Shown piece by piece: positions 63,494-64,000 of a DNA stretch of 64,000 bases. The DNA is from Streptomyces cellulosae. GTDB lineage: Bacteria; Actinomycetota; Actinomycetes; Streptomycetales; Streptomycetaceae. Under the pieces are notes generated by a model. That model was not told where the DNA came from and made no database searches. It saw nothing but the letters and a program-made list of their open reading frames with translations. Positions within the stretch are counted from its first letter, which is position 1, and each line of letters opens with the position of its first letter. Location of the stretch: contig BNBH01000004.1 in assembly GCA_014655195.1 (NCBI GenBank), positions 186,001 through 250,000 on the forward strand, written 5' to 3'. Both the position numbers and the translations under genes were made by a program.

Positions 63494-64000
63494 TCCCCCG
63501 CGTCCACGCAAGAGGCACGCGCACCATCGGCCTGCTCCACTACTTGTACGGGCCCGGCACGCACGAAGAGCACACAGACTCGCACCTGGTGGCCGCCTGG
63601 GACAGCCTCGCCCCTGATCCCGGGCGCGACTCCGATGCCACGTACGGCGATCTCCAGCGGCTGCTCGACCAGCCGGTCAACGCCCTGCCGAAGAACCGCC
63701 GGCCCGCCGAGCACGTATGGCATCTGTCGGTACGCGCTGCTCCTGAGGACCCGGTCCTGTCGGACGAGCAGTGGGGCGAGATTGCGCGCCGAATGGTCGC
63801 CGCCACCGGCATCGCTCCCGACGGTGACGACGCCGCCTGCCGCTGGGCAGCGATTCGGCACGCCGACGACCACATTCACATCATCGCCACCGTCGTACGA
63901 GAGGACGGCCGCCAAGCCCGTATCCGCCAGGACGGTAAGCGTTCCCAAGCGGAAGCCCGCGTGATCGAGATCGACTACGGGTTGCGCCGCCTCGCCACCG
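63490..64000 (+). CDS. Relaxase/mobilization nuclease (3' end outside window)
   Basis: Begins GTG 63490, coupled to mobC. 170 codons are visible. RTIGLLHYLYGPGTHEEHTDSHLVAAW at the N-terminus, HVWHLSVRAAPEDPVLSDEQWGEIARRMVAATG, and the metal-binding histidine motif HADDHIHI (His at 124, 128 and 130), the diagnostic three-histidine site of MOB relaxases; an early tyrosine (Y in LLHYLYGPG) may be the nicking residue. Makes the single-strand nick at oriT for conjugative transfer. Confidence 0.9.
   Translation, partial: MIPRVHARGTRTIGLLHYLYGPGTHEEHTDSHLVAAWDSLAPDPGRDSDATYGDLQRLLDQPVNALPKNRRPAEHVWHLSVRAAPEDPVLSDEQWGEIARRMVAATGIAPDGDDAACRWAAIRHADDHIHIIATVVREDGRQARIRQDGKRSQAEARVIEIDYGLRRLAT

Overview
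The window is high-GC actinobacterial chromosome, almost certainly Streptomyces: GTG/TTG starts are common, third codon positions are strongly G/C, HspR/HAIR control of dnaK and clpB is present, and the gene order purA ... fba-pyrE ... clpB ... dnaK-grpE-dnaJ-hspR ... dcd-tRNA-Gly is familiar from Streptomyces core genomes. Nearly all calls rest on reading translated proteins and motifs by eye; no database search was possible.

Layout. 1-10.2 kb: 3' truncated purA, a degenerate diacylglycerol-kinase-like protein, a cytochrome P450, a VOC protein, two tandem paralogous LuxR-type two-component systems (the second kinase carries a frameshift), a membrane acyltransferase and a secreted alpha/beta hydrolase. 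10.3-13.4 kb: a tryptophan-to-anthranilate module (tryptophan 2,3-dioxygenase, kynureninase, candidate formamidase). 13.5-21.6 kb: DUF3151, an MFS exporter, class II aldolase, pyrE, aldose epimerase-like, a CoxG/SRPBCC protein, a membrane-bound spermidine-synthase-like protein and DUF2617. 22-28.4 kb: aminotransferase, winged-helix protein, an XRE/DUF397/ATPase trio of the WhiJ/AbaA type, DUF1707 and YbjN proteins. 28.6-41.3 kb: the HspR regulon (clpB and dnaK-grpE-dnaJ-hspR, each with a HAIR operator) surrounding an accessory island. That island holds a tiny secreted peptide with a repeated DTVWS motif, a mini Rieske-like protein without cluster ligands, three paralogous LuxR-type regulators and an orphan sugar-binding lipoprotein. 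41.3-52 kb: a MraY/WecA-like protein, an iron-sulfur oxidoreductase, a Yip1 protein, a large secreted VCBS protein, an oxidoreductase, a phosphoribosyltransferase, dcd and a zinc-ribbon protein.

52.1-64 kb: an integrative mobilizable element inserted at tRNA-Gly(CCC) and running off the right edge. It carries cargo (DUF1707 protein, a GNAT-PIN fusion overlapping an ASCH protein), int/xis, an XRE repressor with two near-identical candidate operators, a replication pair (initiator-like protein plus a DnaC-like ATPase with an apparent CTG start), an iteron-like field of GGGGACCGGTCC repeats, a complete group II intron (RT frameshifted), mobC and the start of a relaxase.

The two places most likely to hold undescribed biology are the peptide/Rieske-like/LuxR island (about 31.9-35.5 kb) and the GNAT-PIN plus ASCH cargo of the element (53.1-55.7 kb).
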